Part shown: positions 26,342-35,798 of the stretch, piece after piece
How positions within the stretch are numbered: position 1 is the stretch's first letter
Layout of the letters: each line of letters opens with the position of its first letter
Assembly (NCBI GenBank): GCA_015661395.1
Contig: JACWML010000008.1
Location: forward strand, 1 to 53,117
Length of the DNA: 53,117 nucleotides
From: Methanomicrobia archaeon
Lineage (GTDB): Archaea; Halobacteriota; Bog-38; Methanoflorentales; Methanoflorentaceae
Direction of reading: 5' to 3'
The notes under the pieces: model-generated
Told to the model about the DNA's origin: nothing
The model's input: only the letters and a program-made list of their open reading frames with translations
Database searches by the model: none
Translations under genes and position numbers: made by a program

Positions 26342-27303
26342 CGGGCGTGCATTTGAGCTGTTTTGGCCGAACGAGCGGCTTTAGAACAAGCTGATATGGC
26401 TTGGCGCGAATCCGGAGCATTTTTATTAGAAGATTTCAACACAGCTGCCTAGGAAGCATCAAAGAAACGCTCAGAAACGATTTGCATTTTAACGTTGCTT
26501 CGATTACCACGCTCTCGCGCAGGTCACTCTTGATCTCAGTTCCGCTTGAAATAAATGGCGGCGGAGCGGGCTGGCCGACAGCCTTTTGGCAAAAAAGTTG
26601 TCAATGAAGAAGCAGTGCACAACTTTAATTGTGTTATTGAACTCGAAACGTGCGTTTTCGCGTGCTGTGCAATCAAAACAGATTTTCGACGTGCCTCCTC
26701 TCTATTAGAGATTCTTCGCTACGAAGCTGACACCTTGTAAAGAAATGCAGGGCGGTCGGCATCTGTGCTCCCGCCCCCCCAGATTGTTCCAGCTAAACCT
26801 CATGCGCACTTCTGGTCCTGGAACATATAGATGGCATCCCGCTCCGCGCAGCGGCCTACAACAGGAAAGCGCCCGTACCGCACTAAGGACTGTCCGACGT
26901 TTGCGAGACAAGGTTTGTCCATGGGGACATAAAGCTTGATAGCCTCGTGCCTGCGAAACGGTCGGAAATTATTGGTCGACTGCCTCAAATGCAAGGATTC
27001 ACTTCAATAAGAGTTCGACTACGACTGACTAGCCATATTTACAGCTTAAGCCGCAAGCTCAACCCCGACGACGTCCTTATGACAGCAAAGCAATTTTTTA
27101 CCGTGCCAGAAATTGAGGTCACTATAGCGCTGCTAGATGTGGCTGCCGCCCAAATTGATGCGCTGGCTGACAAGAATATCGGCAATCAAATTAGGCCAGC
27201 GGCGGGATGCATTTGACCGTTTCAAGAAACCGTAGCTGTCCGCTTAGTTCTGTAGGCGATGTTTTCCAGCGTCCGACGGTAATTCTGACGGCGCAGTGTA
27301 AAA
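26342..27303. other. gene-poor region of about 960 bases
   Basis: No tRNA, SRP RNA or RNase P signature is visible on either strand. Short open frames overlap on both strands without family motifs; the best is listed at 26947-27216. Homopolymer runs (CCCGCCCCCCC at 26771-26781) and stop codons in all frames argue against one long gene. It may hold a decayed gene or an untranslated RNA. Confidence 0.5.
26947..27216 (+). CDS. possible small hypothetical protein
   Basis: An 89-codon frame from GTG 26947 (ATG 26986 is an alternative). The second half, NPDDVLMTAKQFFTVPEIEV and on to ADKNIGN, has a helix-like amphipathic pattern, more protein-like than the shadow frames nearby. ACATAAAG at 26927 could be a promoter but lies only about 16 nt before the GTG. 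No family recognised, no ribosome binding site. Confidence 0.25.
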   Translation: MPAKRSEIIGRLPQMQGFTSIRVRLRLTSHIYSLSRKLNPDDVLMTAKQFFTVPEIEVTIALLDVAAAQIDALADKNIGNQIRPAAGCI

Positions 27304-27312
27304 ACTTAATAG
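27304..27312 (+). promoter_or_regulatory. TATA box of the membrane glycosylation operon
   Basis: ACTTAATAG, about 30 nt before ATG 27340, indicates that the 27340 gene has its own promoter and is not a mere remnant. Confidence 0.45.
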
Positions 27313-27339
27313 TAGAGATACAATTACAAATGAAAGTTC

Positions 27340-27840
27340 ATGGTCCGCTTAGCACGAAATCTGATTCGAATCTCATTTTTGGTGGTCATACTCCTGTTAA
27401 CGGCCACCTATGGCATGGCAAGCGTGCAGAAGCAGGCAGACCCTTGGCTCGATCCCGTTGTGACTAAAGGAGAGTTCGACTCTACCTCGTGGATCGAAGC
27501 TAACACACCACCTACGGCTCATTTCGAGGCGGATATCTTCGGCGGGGAGCTAATAATGGGGATGACCACCCGCATTCCTATAGTTGGTGGCGACTGGTCC
27601 AACGCGCTAAATCCCATTGCAAATATGAATGCCTCGCAGCAGATCTACCAAACACCCAGCGCGATCGAGGCTTACACTTTGTGCAAACAATACAACTTGA
27701 CCTATGTTTTCGTTCCGCTTAACAGACTAGTTTTCTGCGGATTTGGCTGGATATCGATTAACGCGACGAAATTTGATAACAGCGAATACTTCAAGCTCCA
27801 ATATTCAAATGAGGATGTTCGAATCTATCAAGTGGCTTAA
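27340..27840 (+). CDS. secreted or membrane-anchored domain resembling the C-terminus of the GT-C-like protein at 28947-30890
   Basis: A 166-residue protein: one N-terminal hydrophobic helix (about 8-26), then an extracytoplasmic domain. The domain aligns with the last 110 residues of the 647-residue protein encoded at 28947: SWIEANTP against QWIKVNTP, then a shared RIPIVGG/RRVVFAG region, LTYVFVP against VSYVFVG, and the end YF..QYSNEDVRIYQV against YF..VYSNPMVTIYKV. It thus looks like the last membrane helix and soluble tail of such a protein encoded alone. An in-frame stop at 27331 fixes ATG 27340. It overlaps the next gene. Confidence 0.72.
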   Translation: MVRLARNLIRISFLVVILLLTATYGMASVQKQADPWLDPVVTKGEFDSTSWIEANTPPTAHFEADIFGGELIMGMTTRIPIVGGDWSNALNPIANMNASQQIYQTPSAIEAYTLCKQYNLTYVFVPLNRLVFCGFGWISINATKFDNSEYFKLQYSNEDVRIYQVA

Positions 27841-28939
27841 CATAGCCAAAACTCGCGAACGTTTTGCATCGCTTGACGCTGTGACTGTTCTCAGATATGC
27901 CGTCATTGTCGCTCTATTCGTCTTGTTCGTCAGTTATCGTCTGAATGTCCTGGGGGGCTACGTGATACCTACGTACGGAAACACCATGTATCACGTGGGA
28001 ATAGAACGGCTGACGCTGGAAACGGGGCACTACCCGACGCAGGAACTCTCATACAACGGAGGCTTTCCAAACTTTTACGTTCCGGCATATCGGCTGCTCA
28101 TAGTGTCGCAGTCGGCGTTTTCCGGAATAGATCCAATGGTGATGTCAGGGCTGATGACGATCGCGCTGGCGATTGCCGTATTTGGGGTAATGTACGCATT
28201 CTCGAAGCAGCTTGTAGGAGCGAGCGCAGCCGCTTGCGCCCTGCTTTTCCTCACGCTGTCGCCGGGAATGACGATCTTCACGATTCGGGCACTGCCAGAG
28301 CTCCTTGGGCTCGTTATGTTTCCGCTTACTCTCTTTTTTATTCTAAAAAACAGAACAGAAGGGCATTTTCAATTCAACGGATACGTGGCGCTCTCCGTCA
28401 TCGCAGCCGCAGTAACGGCGCTGACCCATCAAATCACGCTTCTTGTCCTAGCCCTCGTTTTGGCTGTGTACGCCCTCACACAGATCAAAAACAGAAACGA
28501 GTTTCTTAAGGCAATTGTCCCCCTCGTTGCATTGATTGCAGTCTATGGGTTGTGGCAAGTCTACTCCTTGCATACCTTAAGCATCCTAGGGATAGCTCAA
28601 GTCAAATATCACGAAGGCACCCCGGTGGATTTCTTCGCGAGTGCGTTTAGCGTGGGATTCTTCGACGAAGCTGGGCTGCTTGTCCTTCCTTTTACCGCGA
28701 TCGGGCTTGTCTGGCTTGAAAGAAACAAGGTCGACAAGCGGTTCTTGTTGTACTCGTGGCTCATAGCTTCCCTCTTGCTTACAAAGAACGATTTGCTTGG
28801 AATTGATATATTCATGGACAGATTTCTGACCTTCTTTATTGAGGCGTTAATTATCGTAGGCGGAATTGGAGCATTTGCGGTCCTACAGTTCCTCGACGCC
28901 CGGATCGGAAGAGCCGTTGAGCGGAATCCAGAAACGTAG
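27815..28939 (+). CDS. polytopic membrane protein, GT-C-like, without the C-terminal soluble domain
   Basis: About 374 residues with some nine to ten membrane helices. The first outer loop, YGNTMYHVGIERLTLETGHYP, has the H-x3-I-x3-x-G-x-x-P spacing of GT-C glycosyltransferases, but the acidic residues usually before the His are replaced by Asn/Thr. A second loop is NGGFPNFYVPAYRLL. It ends after the last helix, lacking the soluble tail, which the preceding gene appears to supply separately. Start is ATG 27815 or 27809; both overlap the preceding gene by about 26-32 nt. Probably part of protein or lipid glycosylation at the membrane. Confidence 0.68.
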   Translation: MFESIKWLNIAKTRERFASLDAVTVLRYAVIVALFVLFVSYRLNVLGGYVIPTYGNTMYHVGIERLTLETGHYPTQELSYNGGFPNFYVPAYRLLIVSQSAFSGIDPMVMSGLMTIALAIAVFGVMYAFSKQLVGASAAACALLFLTLSPGMTIFTIRALPELLGLVMFPLTLFFILKNRTEGHFQFNGYVALSVIAAAVTALTHQITLLVLALVLAVYALTQIKNRNEFLKAIVPLVALIAVYGLWQVYSLHTLSILGIAQVKYHEGTPVDFFASAFSVGFFDEAGLLVLPFTAIGLVWLERNKVDKRFLLYSWLIASLLLTKNDLLGIDIFMDRFLTFFIEALIIVGGIGAFAVLQFLDARIGRAVERNPET

Positions 28940-28946
28940 GTATACC

Positions 28947-30890
28947 ATGATACGGCCGCAGCTCGTTCCATATCAGTGCTGGACAGCAGCAACTGGGGTA
29001 CTCCTGCTGCTCCCTTTACAGTCTTTTTCACTTCCATTACTCTTTATCCTGCCTGGTCTCGGTTTCTATGTGCTTTATAAATCCGGCAAGCAGACAGGCA
29101 TTTTAGAGGCCATAAGTTACTCCATTTCTCTAACGCTCGTACTAGTGCCGACCGCGGCGACAGTGATGTATCTTACGGGCGTCGGCGTCGCAATGACTGG
29201 AGCGGCTCTTGGGCTCGCAGTTATCACAGTCTCGATATTGTCATTTGTTTTTCGAAAAAATAGCGTAAAACCGCCCGAGGCTAACAAAACGACAGACAGG
29301 CAGAGTCACAAGTTGGTGTTTCTCGCGCTTCCCATTCTGCTTGCAGTTCTGCTCGCGCTAGTCGTCAGCGTTCCCCTCTCTAAATCACCGGTCGTTAGCG
29401 ATGAAGGGCTGGTGATGAATCCCACAGAAGCGGGTGACCTGAACTTCCACCTTTCCATTATAGCACGATACGTCGAATCCCCACACATACCGCCGGAAGA
29501 TCCGTATCTCCCATCGCACTATGTGGATTATGATTTTTTCATGCACGTCTACGTTGGGACACTGAGCGTTGTGACCAGCGTTAGTTCCCTGACGATCTTC
29601 AAGATCACGATTCCACTTCTCTTCTTTACCCTTTCAATAAACATCTACGTGCTGTGTAGGAGGACGTTCAATAACGCGACTGCCTTAATCGCTATGATTT
29701 TGTACACGGTCGGTGGGGGACTCGCCTGGATTTTGATCCTCGCTCAAAGGCCGAGCGATGTTTTTCCCTACCTGATTTATCAATTTGGCGACACTGCGGC
29801 TGTTAAATATGATCAGACTCTGCTGTACTATTTGCTGCCACAACCACAAACATTTGCTTTGGTAATTCTTGCATTTGCGTTTATTTTATGGGTGACTCTG
29901 CTAAAGGACCTTAAAGCACGAAATTTGTTGCTTTTTGGGCTCGTGCTGGGCGTGCTGCCCTATTATCATCTCATAACTGCGTTCCCGTTGTATGTAGCTG
30001 TTGGCATCTACGTGGTCTACAAATATGCAAGAAGACAGGTTACGTGCGCGAAGTATCACGCAGGCGCTCTCGCAGTTGGGGGTGCTATCGCGTCGCCTCT
30101 TCTATTCTTGCTTATCGGGGGACCAACTCAAGTTGCAGTGGCGTTTTCAACTTATTCGCTCTTCTTCATTTTCATCGTGTTCGGACTTATTGCAGTTCTT
30201 GCGTGTGCCGGAGCTTATCGGTCGTTGAACAATGAAGCGAGCAAACCGTTCCTGCTTTTCGCCTTTTCCGCCGTAGTAGCCATGAATGTCGTAGCTCTTC
30301 CGTTAACTAACAACAGCTATCGGTTCTTGGTGTACTTGTGGCTTCCAGTCGCCCTTTTTGCCAGCTACTATATTTCGACCGTCATAGCCAGACTGACAGC
30401 CGCACGCTTTTCATCAGCAAAGTCATCTCTTAAAGTACTCGCCATTGTGGCAGCTCTCATGCTGGCGCTTCCCACGTCGTATCTGCTTTGGGACTTTTAT
30501 AACAACGAGTCATATGTTCTCGCTTCACCCGCTGAAGTACAAGCTTTGCAGTGGATAAAGGTAAATACGCCGAAAGACGCAATCTTTCTCGAAGCGCCGT
30601 CCACTTTTCCGCGCATTCCACTAGAGACCGGAAGGAGGGTGGTTTTTGCAGGCTCCATCTATACGATTCAGTACCACGGCGTCGATTTGCAAACAGAGAT
30701 AGAAGCACTCATGAACGAGCGCAGCCCCGAATCCCTGAGTCTCACCCTTACGCAGCTCAACGTGTCGTACGTTTTTGTGGGTTCGCGCGAACAACAGTAT
30801 GAGATCGCTACCACTCTCAAAGATACCAACTATTTTCAGAGCGTGTATTCAAATCCTATGGTTACTATATACAAGGTGAAGAACAGTTAG
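28947..30890 (+). CDS. large polytopic membrane protein, GT-C glycosyltransferase-like
   Basis: A 647-residue protein with about 13 membrane helices and a C-terminal extracytoplasmic domain of about 110 residues. The first large outer loop has EAGDLNFHLSIIARYVESPHIPPEDPY-type sequence: an acidic residue and D-x-x-F-H, the GT-C catalytic-loop pattern, followed by HYVDYDFFMHVYVGTL. The tail begins at QWIKVNTPKDAIFLEAP. It starts 7 nt after the preceding stop with TAGGT upstream. Such proteins use lipid-linked sugars; the substrate is unknown. Confidence 0.75.
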   Translation: MIRPQLVPYQCWTAATGVLLLLPLQSFSLPLLFILPGLGFYVLYKSGKQTGILEAISYSISLTLVLVPTAATVMYLTGVGVAMTGAALGLAVITVSILSFVFRKNSVKPPEANKTTDRQSHKLVFLALPILLAVLLALVVSVPLSKSPVVSDEGLVMNPTEAGDLNFHLSIIARYVESPHIPPEDPYLPSHYVDYDFFMHVYVGTLSVVTSVSSLTIFKITIPLLFFTLSINIYVLCRRTFNNATALIAMILYTVGGGLAWILILAQRPSDVFPYLIYQFGDTAAVKYDQTLLYYLLPQPQTFALVILAFAFILWVTLLKDLKARNLLLFGLVLGVLPYYHLITAFPLYVAVGIYVVYKYARRQVTCAKYHAGALAVGGAIASPLLFLLIGGPTQVAVAFSTYSLFFIFIVFGLIAVLACAGAYRSLNNEASKPFLLFAFSAVVAMNVVALPLTNNSYRFLVYLWLPVALFASYYISTVIARLTAARFSSAKSSLKVLAIVAALMLALPTSYLLWDFYNNESYVLASPAEVQALQWIKVNTPKDAIFLEAPSTFPRIPLETGRRVVFAGSIYTIQYHGVDLQTEIEALMNERSPESLSLTLTQLNVSYVFVGSREQQYEIATTLKDTNYFQSVYSNPMVTIYKVKNS

Positions 30891-30929
30891 ACCCCGCAAT
30901 ACCGAACCGGTGACTGTTGAGGACTTTGA

Positions 30930-31241
30930 GTGCAACAGGAGAACCTCGACGTGTACATTGACTTTTCAAGCATCTTGCTCTTCATTCTTGGAATAATCTA
31001 CTTGGTTTTGCTTCCAGGCTATTTGATCCTTGTCGGCCTCAACGTACGTGATCTTGACGTGATTGAGACGCTGGCCACATCTTTTGGCACAGGGGTGGGG
31101 GTCCTAACAGCAATTTCAGTCGCACTCAGCTTAACGGGTAGCGTAGGCCTAACGACTTCCAGCCTGGTTTCGGCCAACGCAGCAGTTTTAGTTGCGTTGT
31201 GCTCCGCTTTAGTTTATAAAAGACACAAACGTGCAAAGTAA
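30930..31241 (+). CDS. small membrane protein, DUF1616-like N-terminal segment
   Basis: Up to 103 residues with three hydrophobic segments and a basic end (YKRHKRAK). The pattern LLPGYLILVGLNVRDLDVIETLATSFGTGVGVL, in particular LPGYL followed by a Gly-rich second helix, resembles the start of DUF1616 membrane proteins in archaeal surface-glycan loci. GTG 30930 has no clear site; GTG 30951 lies 9 nt after AGGAG and may be the true start (96 residues). It is the last gene of the membrane glycosylation run. Confidence 0.65.
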   Translation: MQQENLDVYIDFSSILLFILGIIYLVLLPGYLILVGLNVRDLDVIETLATSFGTGVGVLTAISVALSLTGSVGLTTSSLVSANAAVLVALCSALVYKRHKRAK

Positions 31242-31304
31242 CAAACTAACCATCAAGAACATGAGAAGCGCGAGAATCCAAAGCTGGCGTTAGCAAATTG
31301 AGCT

Positions 31305-31883
31305 ATGAAGGACATTGAAGTATTTTTCGTCGGGAGAGCGAATGCGGGCAAGTCAGCGGTACTTAAAGAGCTTTTTGGGCTAAAAACGCGAGTGGGAAGA
31401 CGTCCCGGCGTGACAAGAGCGCCGGTGAGATATCAACTTGATAATTTTATAGTCATAGATTTGCCTGGAATTGGGTACCGGCTTGGGCTGAACGGTTACC
31501 GACGCGTGCTGCGCGATGTGATCGACGGAGAACGGCACAAGCTAAGACCGCTGTCACTAGGCGTGCAAGTCATCGATGGAAAATCATTCCTAGAGATTAC
31601 AGAACGGCATTTTAAGCCTCTTGACGTTGATTTGTTCGAATATTTGCTCGATTCTGAGATTGACCCTATAGTTGCAATCAACAAAATGGACAAGATCCAA
31701 GAGCCCGAAGCCAGCTTAGACAAGATAGTGTCGCAGCTCGGAATGCTCCCCCCATACAAACAGTGGGCCGATCGCGTAGTGCCGATCAGCGCAAAACGAC
31801 ACGACGTCGCCCAACTCAGGTGGTTAATTTCGTACCGGCTACAAAAGATGAAAAACAAAATCGGGGGAAACCAGCTGGTATAG
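31305..31883 (+). CDS. engB: EngB-like GTPase
   Basis: A 192-residue TRAFAC GTPase of the EngB/YihA group, as found in archaea. Seen: VGRANAGKSAVL (P-loop, residues 9-20), RRPGVTRAP (switch I Thr), VIDLPGIGYRLG (G3), AINKMDK (G4) and VPISAKR (G5). Bacterial EngB helps 50S assembly; the same role in archaea is inferred. ATG 31305 follows the membrane gene by 63 nt. Confidence 0.87.
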   Translation: MKDIEVFFVGRANAGKSAVLKELFGLKTRVGRRPGVTRAPVRYQLDNFIVIDLPGIGYRLGLNGYRRVLRDVIDGERHKLRPLSLGVQVIDGKSFLEITERHFKPLDVDLFEYLLDSEIDPIVAINKMDKIQEPEASLDKIVSQLGMLPPYKQWADRVVPISAKRHDVAQLRWLISYRLQKMKNKIGGNQLV

Positions 31884-32139
31884 CTTAGTTCAATAACGCA
31901 GCTGCCACGGCCTCACCTCTAGAGCAACTCCGCCCCCACCTCAATTCCCGCCTCTTGTCTGCGCGCCCCCCGCATCACTCATTATATACACCTTTTCACA
32001 GGCAGATACGGTTCTTTTGGCAATATCACTACCCGAGGGATAACTAGCCTTCCGAACTAATCCACATTGAAAGTCGCTATCTTTGCACGCTATATTCTGC
32101 TAGGCTTGCTAGCATTGTCGTAGGCAACGTATTTGACGT

Positions 32140-33258
32140 TTGAAGAGACAGCATGTAACTGTGCCTCGCCCGTTCACAGCTGCTTTCGATTTGGAAGGGC
32201 CCTTGTCTCCGCAAGATAATGCATACGAAGTAATGCACTCAATCAAAGAAGGACCCGCCCTTTTTGAAGTTTTGAGCAGATATGATGACTATCTCGCTAT
32301 TCGAAACAGACCCAACTATGAACCTGGCGATACGCTGCAGCTGATAGTTCCTTTCATGATCGTTAACGGAATAACAGAGCAGGATGTACGAAAAGCCTCC
32401 GCTCGAGCGCAGCTAGTCGGCGGCGCCAGAGAGCTCATCAAGTGGCTGAAGGATGAAATGTGGAACGTGCATATCATTTCGACTAGCTACGAGCAGCACG
32501 CTTACAATGTAGCTTCAAAGCTTGACGTTGAGCGTGAAAAAGTGCACTGCACCCGCTTTCCCTTAGATTCGTTGTCCGAAATACTAGAAGAAGGCGAGAT
32601 TGCGTTGATCCACGAGATTCAAAATAAGATCCTCTCGTTTTATTATAACGCCAACGACGCAGAGACTTCAACATTTGGAAGGTTGGCAACCCAGCTTGAT
32701 GAGTTCTTCTTTGAAATTGCACCTCGCACGCGGATTAAAGCGATTTTCGATCAGATCACGGTAGTAGGCGGTAAGCGAAAAGTTCAGGCCTTGATGTCTG
32801 CGATCGGCATGGGCAAGCAGACAGACACTGCGGTAATCGGCGATAGCATTACGGACTACAGAATGCTCCAGGAGATTCGAAGCGCCGGCGGGATTTCTAT
32901 TGCATTCAATGGAAACTCTTACGCGTTACCCTATGCCAACATTGGTATGGCATGCGCTGACATTCGTCCCCTTTACCTCGTTTTGACCGCGTTCCGAGAG
33001 GGCGGACTCAAATCTGCATTTGACTTAGCTACGTTATGGGAAGTTGAATGTCGCGAATTCGTCAGAGACCCGCGCCTAGTACCAAACCACGCCTTGCGAC
33101 CGGAGCTAGCGCGTTTTTTTGCTAATGCACACGACAAAGAGTTTCCGCGTTTGAGCGTTTTGAACAAGAGAAACAAAGAACAACTGCAGCAAATAGCAGC
33201 AATACACGCCAAATTCCGCAGCCTCATAAGAGGACAAGAGACCGCGCAGCTCGGTTAA
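32140..33258 (+). CDS. HAD-superfamily hydrolase-like protein
   Basis: Up to 372 residues. The N-terminal AAFDLEGPLSPQDNA is an altered HAD motif I (D-x-E rather than D-x-D, so phosphatase activity may differ). A helical cap follows (GPALFEVLSRYDDYLAIRNR). HIISTSYEQ is motif II, and GDSITDYRML is motif III/IV with the metal Asp. The C-terminal 100 residues are helical and basic. Start codon uncertain: TTG 32140 or GTG 32161; no strong site precedes either. CATTATATACACC at 31979-31990 or GCTATATTC near 32089 may be the promoter. I know homologues from methanogens without assigned function. Confidence 0.75.
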   Translation: MKRQHVTVPRPFTAAFDLEGPLSPQDNAYEVMHSIKEGPALFEVLSRYDDYLAIRNRPNYEPGDTLQLIVPFMIVNGITEQDVRKASARAQLVGGARELIKWLKDEMWNVHIISTSYEQHAYNVASKLDVEREKVHCTRFPLDSLSEILEEGEIALIHEIQNKILSFYYNANDAETSTFGRLATQLDEFFFEIAPRTRIKAIFDQITVVGGKRKVQALMSAIGMGKQTDTAVIGDSITDYRMLQEIRSAGGISIAFNGNSYALPYANIGMACADIRPLYLVLTAFREGGLKSAFDLATLWEVECREFVRDPRLVPNHALRPELARFFANAHDKEFPRLSVLNKRNKEQLQQIAAIHAKFRSLIRGQETAQLG

Positions 33259-33468
33259 AGGCCAAGTGCGGCAAACGTGAAAGGCACTTTTTGGCAGCGC
33301 TTGGTTGGAAGACTGCGTAGGTTCACAGTGGTATGGAACTGCGTTCGCAGATCTGAGCCGTCCTGAAAACCGGAGCACGGCGCTTTCTAACCGAGTTAAT
33401 AAAACGGCGCTGCTTTGCGTAGCACATTACACGACGGGACGCAACTCACTTCAGACAACAGCAGGAGG

Positions 33469-33864
33469 CTATTGCTCCGCTTTTTTAGCCTTTAAGATCT
33501 CATCGAGCGGCTTAGCACCGCTTTTTCCCACCACGAGATTAATCTGACCAGTTTCTGCAGAAATGACGCGACCGCGGACGCTCTTACGCCTTCTTATCCC
33601 TGTTTTTTTTGGATGATACCCAACGCCTCCGGAAAGAAGCAGCCTTTTTCGGACCGTCCCCGGAAGATCTCGCCGCATAGCTACGCCATCTTTGTCTGAG
33701 CCGCCAGTTATGACAAGCGCATAATCGCTGAGTCCGATCACATCACCATCGAGTGAGTCCCCGATACCTAGACCGAACAGTTTGTTTGCTTGCGCACCTG
33801 ACACTTCCATCTTGTGTGCGCTCTTCTTGCTTGGGTCAGATATGATTAACCTAAATTCCGCCAT
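33469..33864 (-). CDS. rps6e: 30S ribosomal protein S6e
   Basis: A 131-residue small-subunit protein. Seen: FRLIISDPSKKSAHKMEV, FGLGIGDSLDGDVIGL, YALVITGGSDKDGVAMRRDLPG and RKSVRGRVISAETGQINLVV, all diagnostic of archaeal S6e. ATG 33864 has TAGGAGAG 8 nt upstream. It follows the aIF5B gene by 72 nt on the same strand, a common archaeal pair. It ends convergent with the HAD gene, 210 bp away. Confidence 0.96.
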   Translation of the reverse strand: MAEFRLIISDPSKKSAHKMEVSGAQANKLFGLGIGDSLDGDVIGLSDYALVITGGSDKDGVAMRRDLPGTVRKRLLLSGGVGYHPKKTGIRRRKSVRGRVISAETGQINLVVGKSGAKPLDEILKAKKAEQ

Positions 33865-33936
33865 TCACACTACTCTCCTATCTGCTGCACGAGCACGAAT
33901 GTTTGCTTGACAACTTGAAGATCGAACGAGTGGAGT

Positions 33937-35679
33937 TCACTTGGCCCAAAATGGGTTATCTTTGCGCTTGATCGTCAAAAACTCATCCAGCATCAATCGC
34001 TCGCTTTGGTCAAGCGCATCGTAGAGTTCTTGCTCCGTTACCTTTGCGTGCTTTTCAGGCACGTCGACGTAGAGTACGTCCCCTTCATTTATTTGTCTTC
34101 CGACTGTGGGTCCATCAATCGAGACTGCGACCTCTTTCCCTGCACCGATCTCGCTAACGTTCTCACCCCTATCTTGCATGCCCTTCAACGTGCCGACCCT
34201 GACTCCGTCTTCTCGCACCAGGGAGACACCATTCCTTAGGGTGCCACCGAGCACCTGAATGCCGACTATGGCCGGTTTGTTTTGTCTGAAAACATACCCA
34301 GGCAGTATTTTGAATTTGCCGGGCCTCACGATAGTCTCGTAGCGCTTTTTGCCGTACAGGGTTTTTTGTTTTTCGGCCCAGGTCTGATACTCCTCAATCA
34401 AGCCGTAGATCACGTCGTTAACAAACAGGCGAACATTCGACTTCTCTGCTGCTTCTTTGGCATCGGGTAAGACACCGACGTTGAAGCCGAGTACAACGGA
34501 GAATAACGGATCACTTATAGTCTCAGCTTCAACAACGTCTCGGTGAGAGACGTCGCCTAGATTGGCTATGCTAACAGGGACTTCGTTACGACTTAGCTCT
34601 CCTGCAAGCGCTTCTAGAGCGCCGATAGTGTCTGCTTTGATTATGACGCCTATATCTTGAGTGCTGACCGCGATGTCACGCATTTCGGATTCGATGCCAT
34701 CAACGACTTTATCAATATCGTCCGTCGCAACTCTAAGCGGCGAACCCGCAAGCGCGTTTTCAATGCCCGGGGCTGCTATCTTCACTCCTGCTGCTGCGGT
34801 CACTGTCCTAACCCTCTTAAGAACCCCCGTCGATTCTGGTTTCAGCAACGCTCTAATTTTCGTGACGATTGGTCGTCCCAATGCACCGATTACGATCCGA
34901 TCACCGGCATGGAGAACGCCATCGTATATGATGGTATCAAGGGTCGTGCCGAACCCTTTTTCTTCGTTGATTTCTATTACCGTGCCAAATGCAGGACCGT
35001 TAGCGTGAAGCCTCAGATCCTTGTCGAGGAATCGCTGCGCAAGACCAAGCGAAACCATGAGCAGGTCGGGGATGCCTTCGCCCGTTCGCGCGCTTGTTGG
35101 AACAACGCCTATGTTTTTAGTGAAATCTCTAATTCTGTCGTAGCGATCTGAACTAAAGCCCAGATTATAGAGCTCCTCTATAAGCACGTATATTCTGTCG
35201 TCCAGAAGGCGTTGAGTACGCTCGCTCTGGAGCTTAAACGCGTCCGTGAACATTATATTGTCGTGGGAAAGCCATCCGTGTATTTTGTCAATTTTGTTAG
35301 CCGCGACGATAAAGGGCGTTTTATGGCCTTTCAAGATATTGAGACTTTCTGTGGTCTGCGGCTGGAAGCCCTCGTTAATGTCGACAACAAGTATTGCGAT
35401 GTCTGCTAAAGCGCCCCCGCGTGCGCGCAGCGTCGTAAAAGCGTGATGGCCAGGCGTATCGATGAATAGTAGCCCAGGGAGGTGTATTCCTTCCAAAAGG
35501 GAACCGCAAAGCTTTGCAATAACGTCTAACGGGACTTCCGTTGCTCCTATGTGCTGCGTGATTAGGCCGGGTTCTTGGTCAGCAGTGGTAGTGCCCCGAA
35601 TTTTGTCAAGCATGGTCGTCTTACCGTGATCCACGTGACCGAGCACTGCAACAATAGGTGTCCTAAGGTTATTTGGCAT
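33937..35679 (-). CDS. infB: translation initiation factor IF-2 (aIF5B)
   Basis: A 580-residue GTPase that promotes ribosomal subunit joining. Seen: VAVLGHVDHGKTTMLDKIRG (G1), ITQHIGATEV (switch I), DTPGHHAF (G3), ANKIDKI (G4) and PTSARTGEG (G5), then domain II (GFGTTLDTIIYDG), domain III and domain IV (ILPGYVFRQNKPAIVG). No intein interrupts it. ATG 35679 is preferred over TTG 35691; CATTTAAAC near 35712 could be the promoter. It is followed by S6e. Confidence 0.96.
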   Translation of the reverse strand: MPNNLRTPIVAVLGHVDHGKTTMLDKIRGTTTADQEPGLITQHIGATEVPLDVIAKLCGSLLEGIHLPGLLFIDTPGHHAFTTLRARGGALADIAILVVDINEGFQPQTTESLNILKGHKTPFIVAANKIDKIHGWLSHDNIMFTDAFKLQSERTQRLLDDRIYVLIEELYNLGFSSDRYDRIRDFTKNIGVVPTSARTGEGIPDLLMVSLGLAQRFLDKDLRLHANGPAFGTVIEINEEKGFGTTLDTIIYDGVLHAGDRIVIGALGRPIVTKIRALLKPESTGVLKRVRTVTAAAGVKIAAPGIENALAGSPLRVATDDIDKVVDGIESEMRDIAVSTQDIGVIIKADTIGALEALAGELSRNEVPVSIANLGDVSHRDVVEAETISDPLFSVVLGFNVGVLPDAKEAAEKSNVRLFVNDVIYGLIEEYQTWAEKQKTLYGKKRYETIVRPGKFKILPGYVFRQNKPAIVGIQVLGGTLRNGVSLVREDGVRVGTLKGMQDRGENVSEIGAGKEVAVSIDGPTVGRQINEGDVLYVDVPEKHAKVTEQELYDALDQSERLMLDEFLTIKRKDNPFWAK

Positions 35680-35798
35680 AAAAAGTCCCAACCTACATCA
35701 ACATCTGCGTTTAAATGCCTTGCGTTCAGGCTGCGTTTTGAGGCGCACCTGGGTGATAATATTTATGGTTTGGGAGCGAAGAATCTAGCTGCATTATC

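Noticed and set aside
26342-27303. SRP RNA or RNase P RNA in the gene-poor kilobase
   Set aside because: No GGAAG helix 8 loop or GAGGAAAGUCC-type core on either strand; AGGAAAGCGCCC near 26868 differs from the RNase P consensus.
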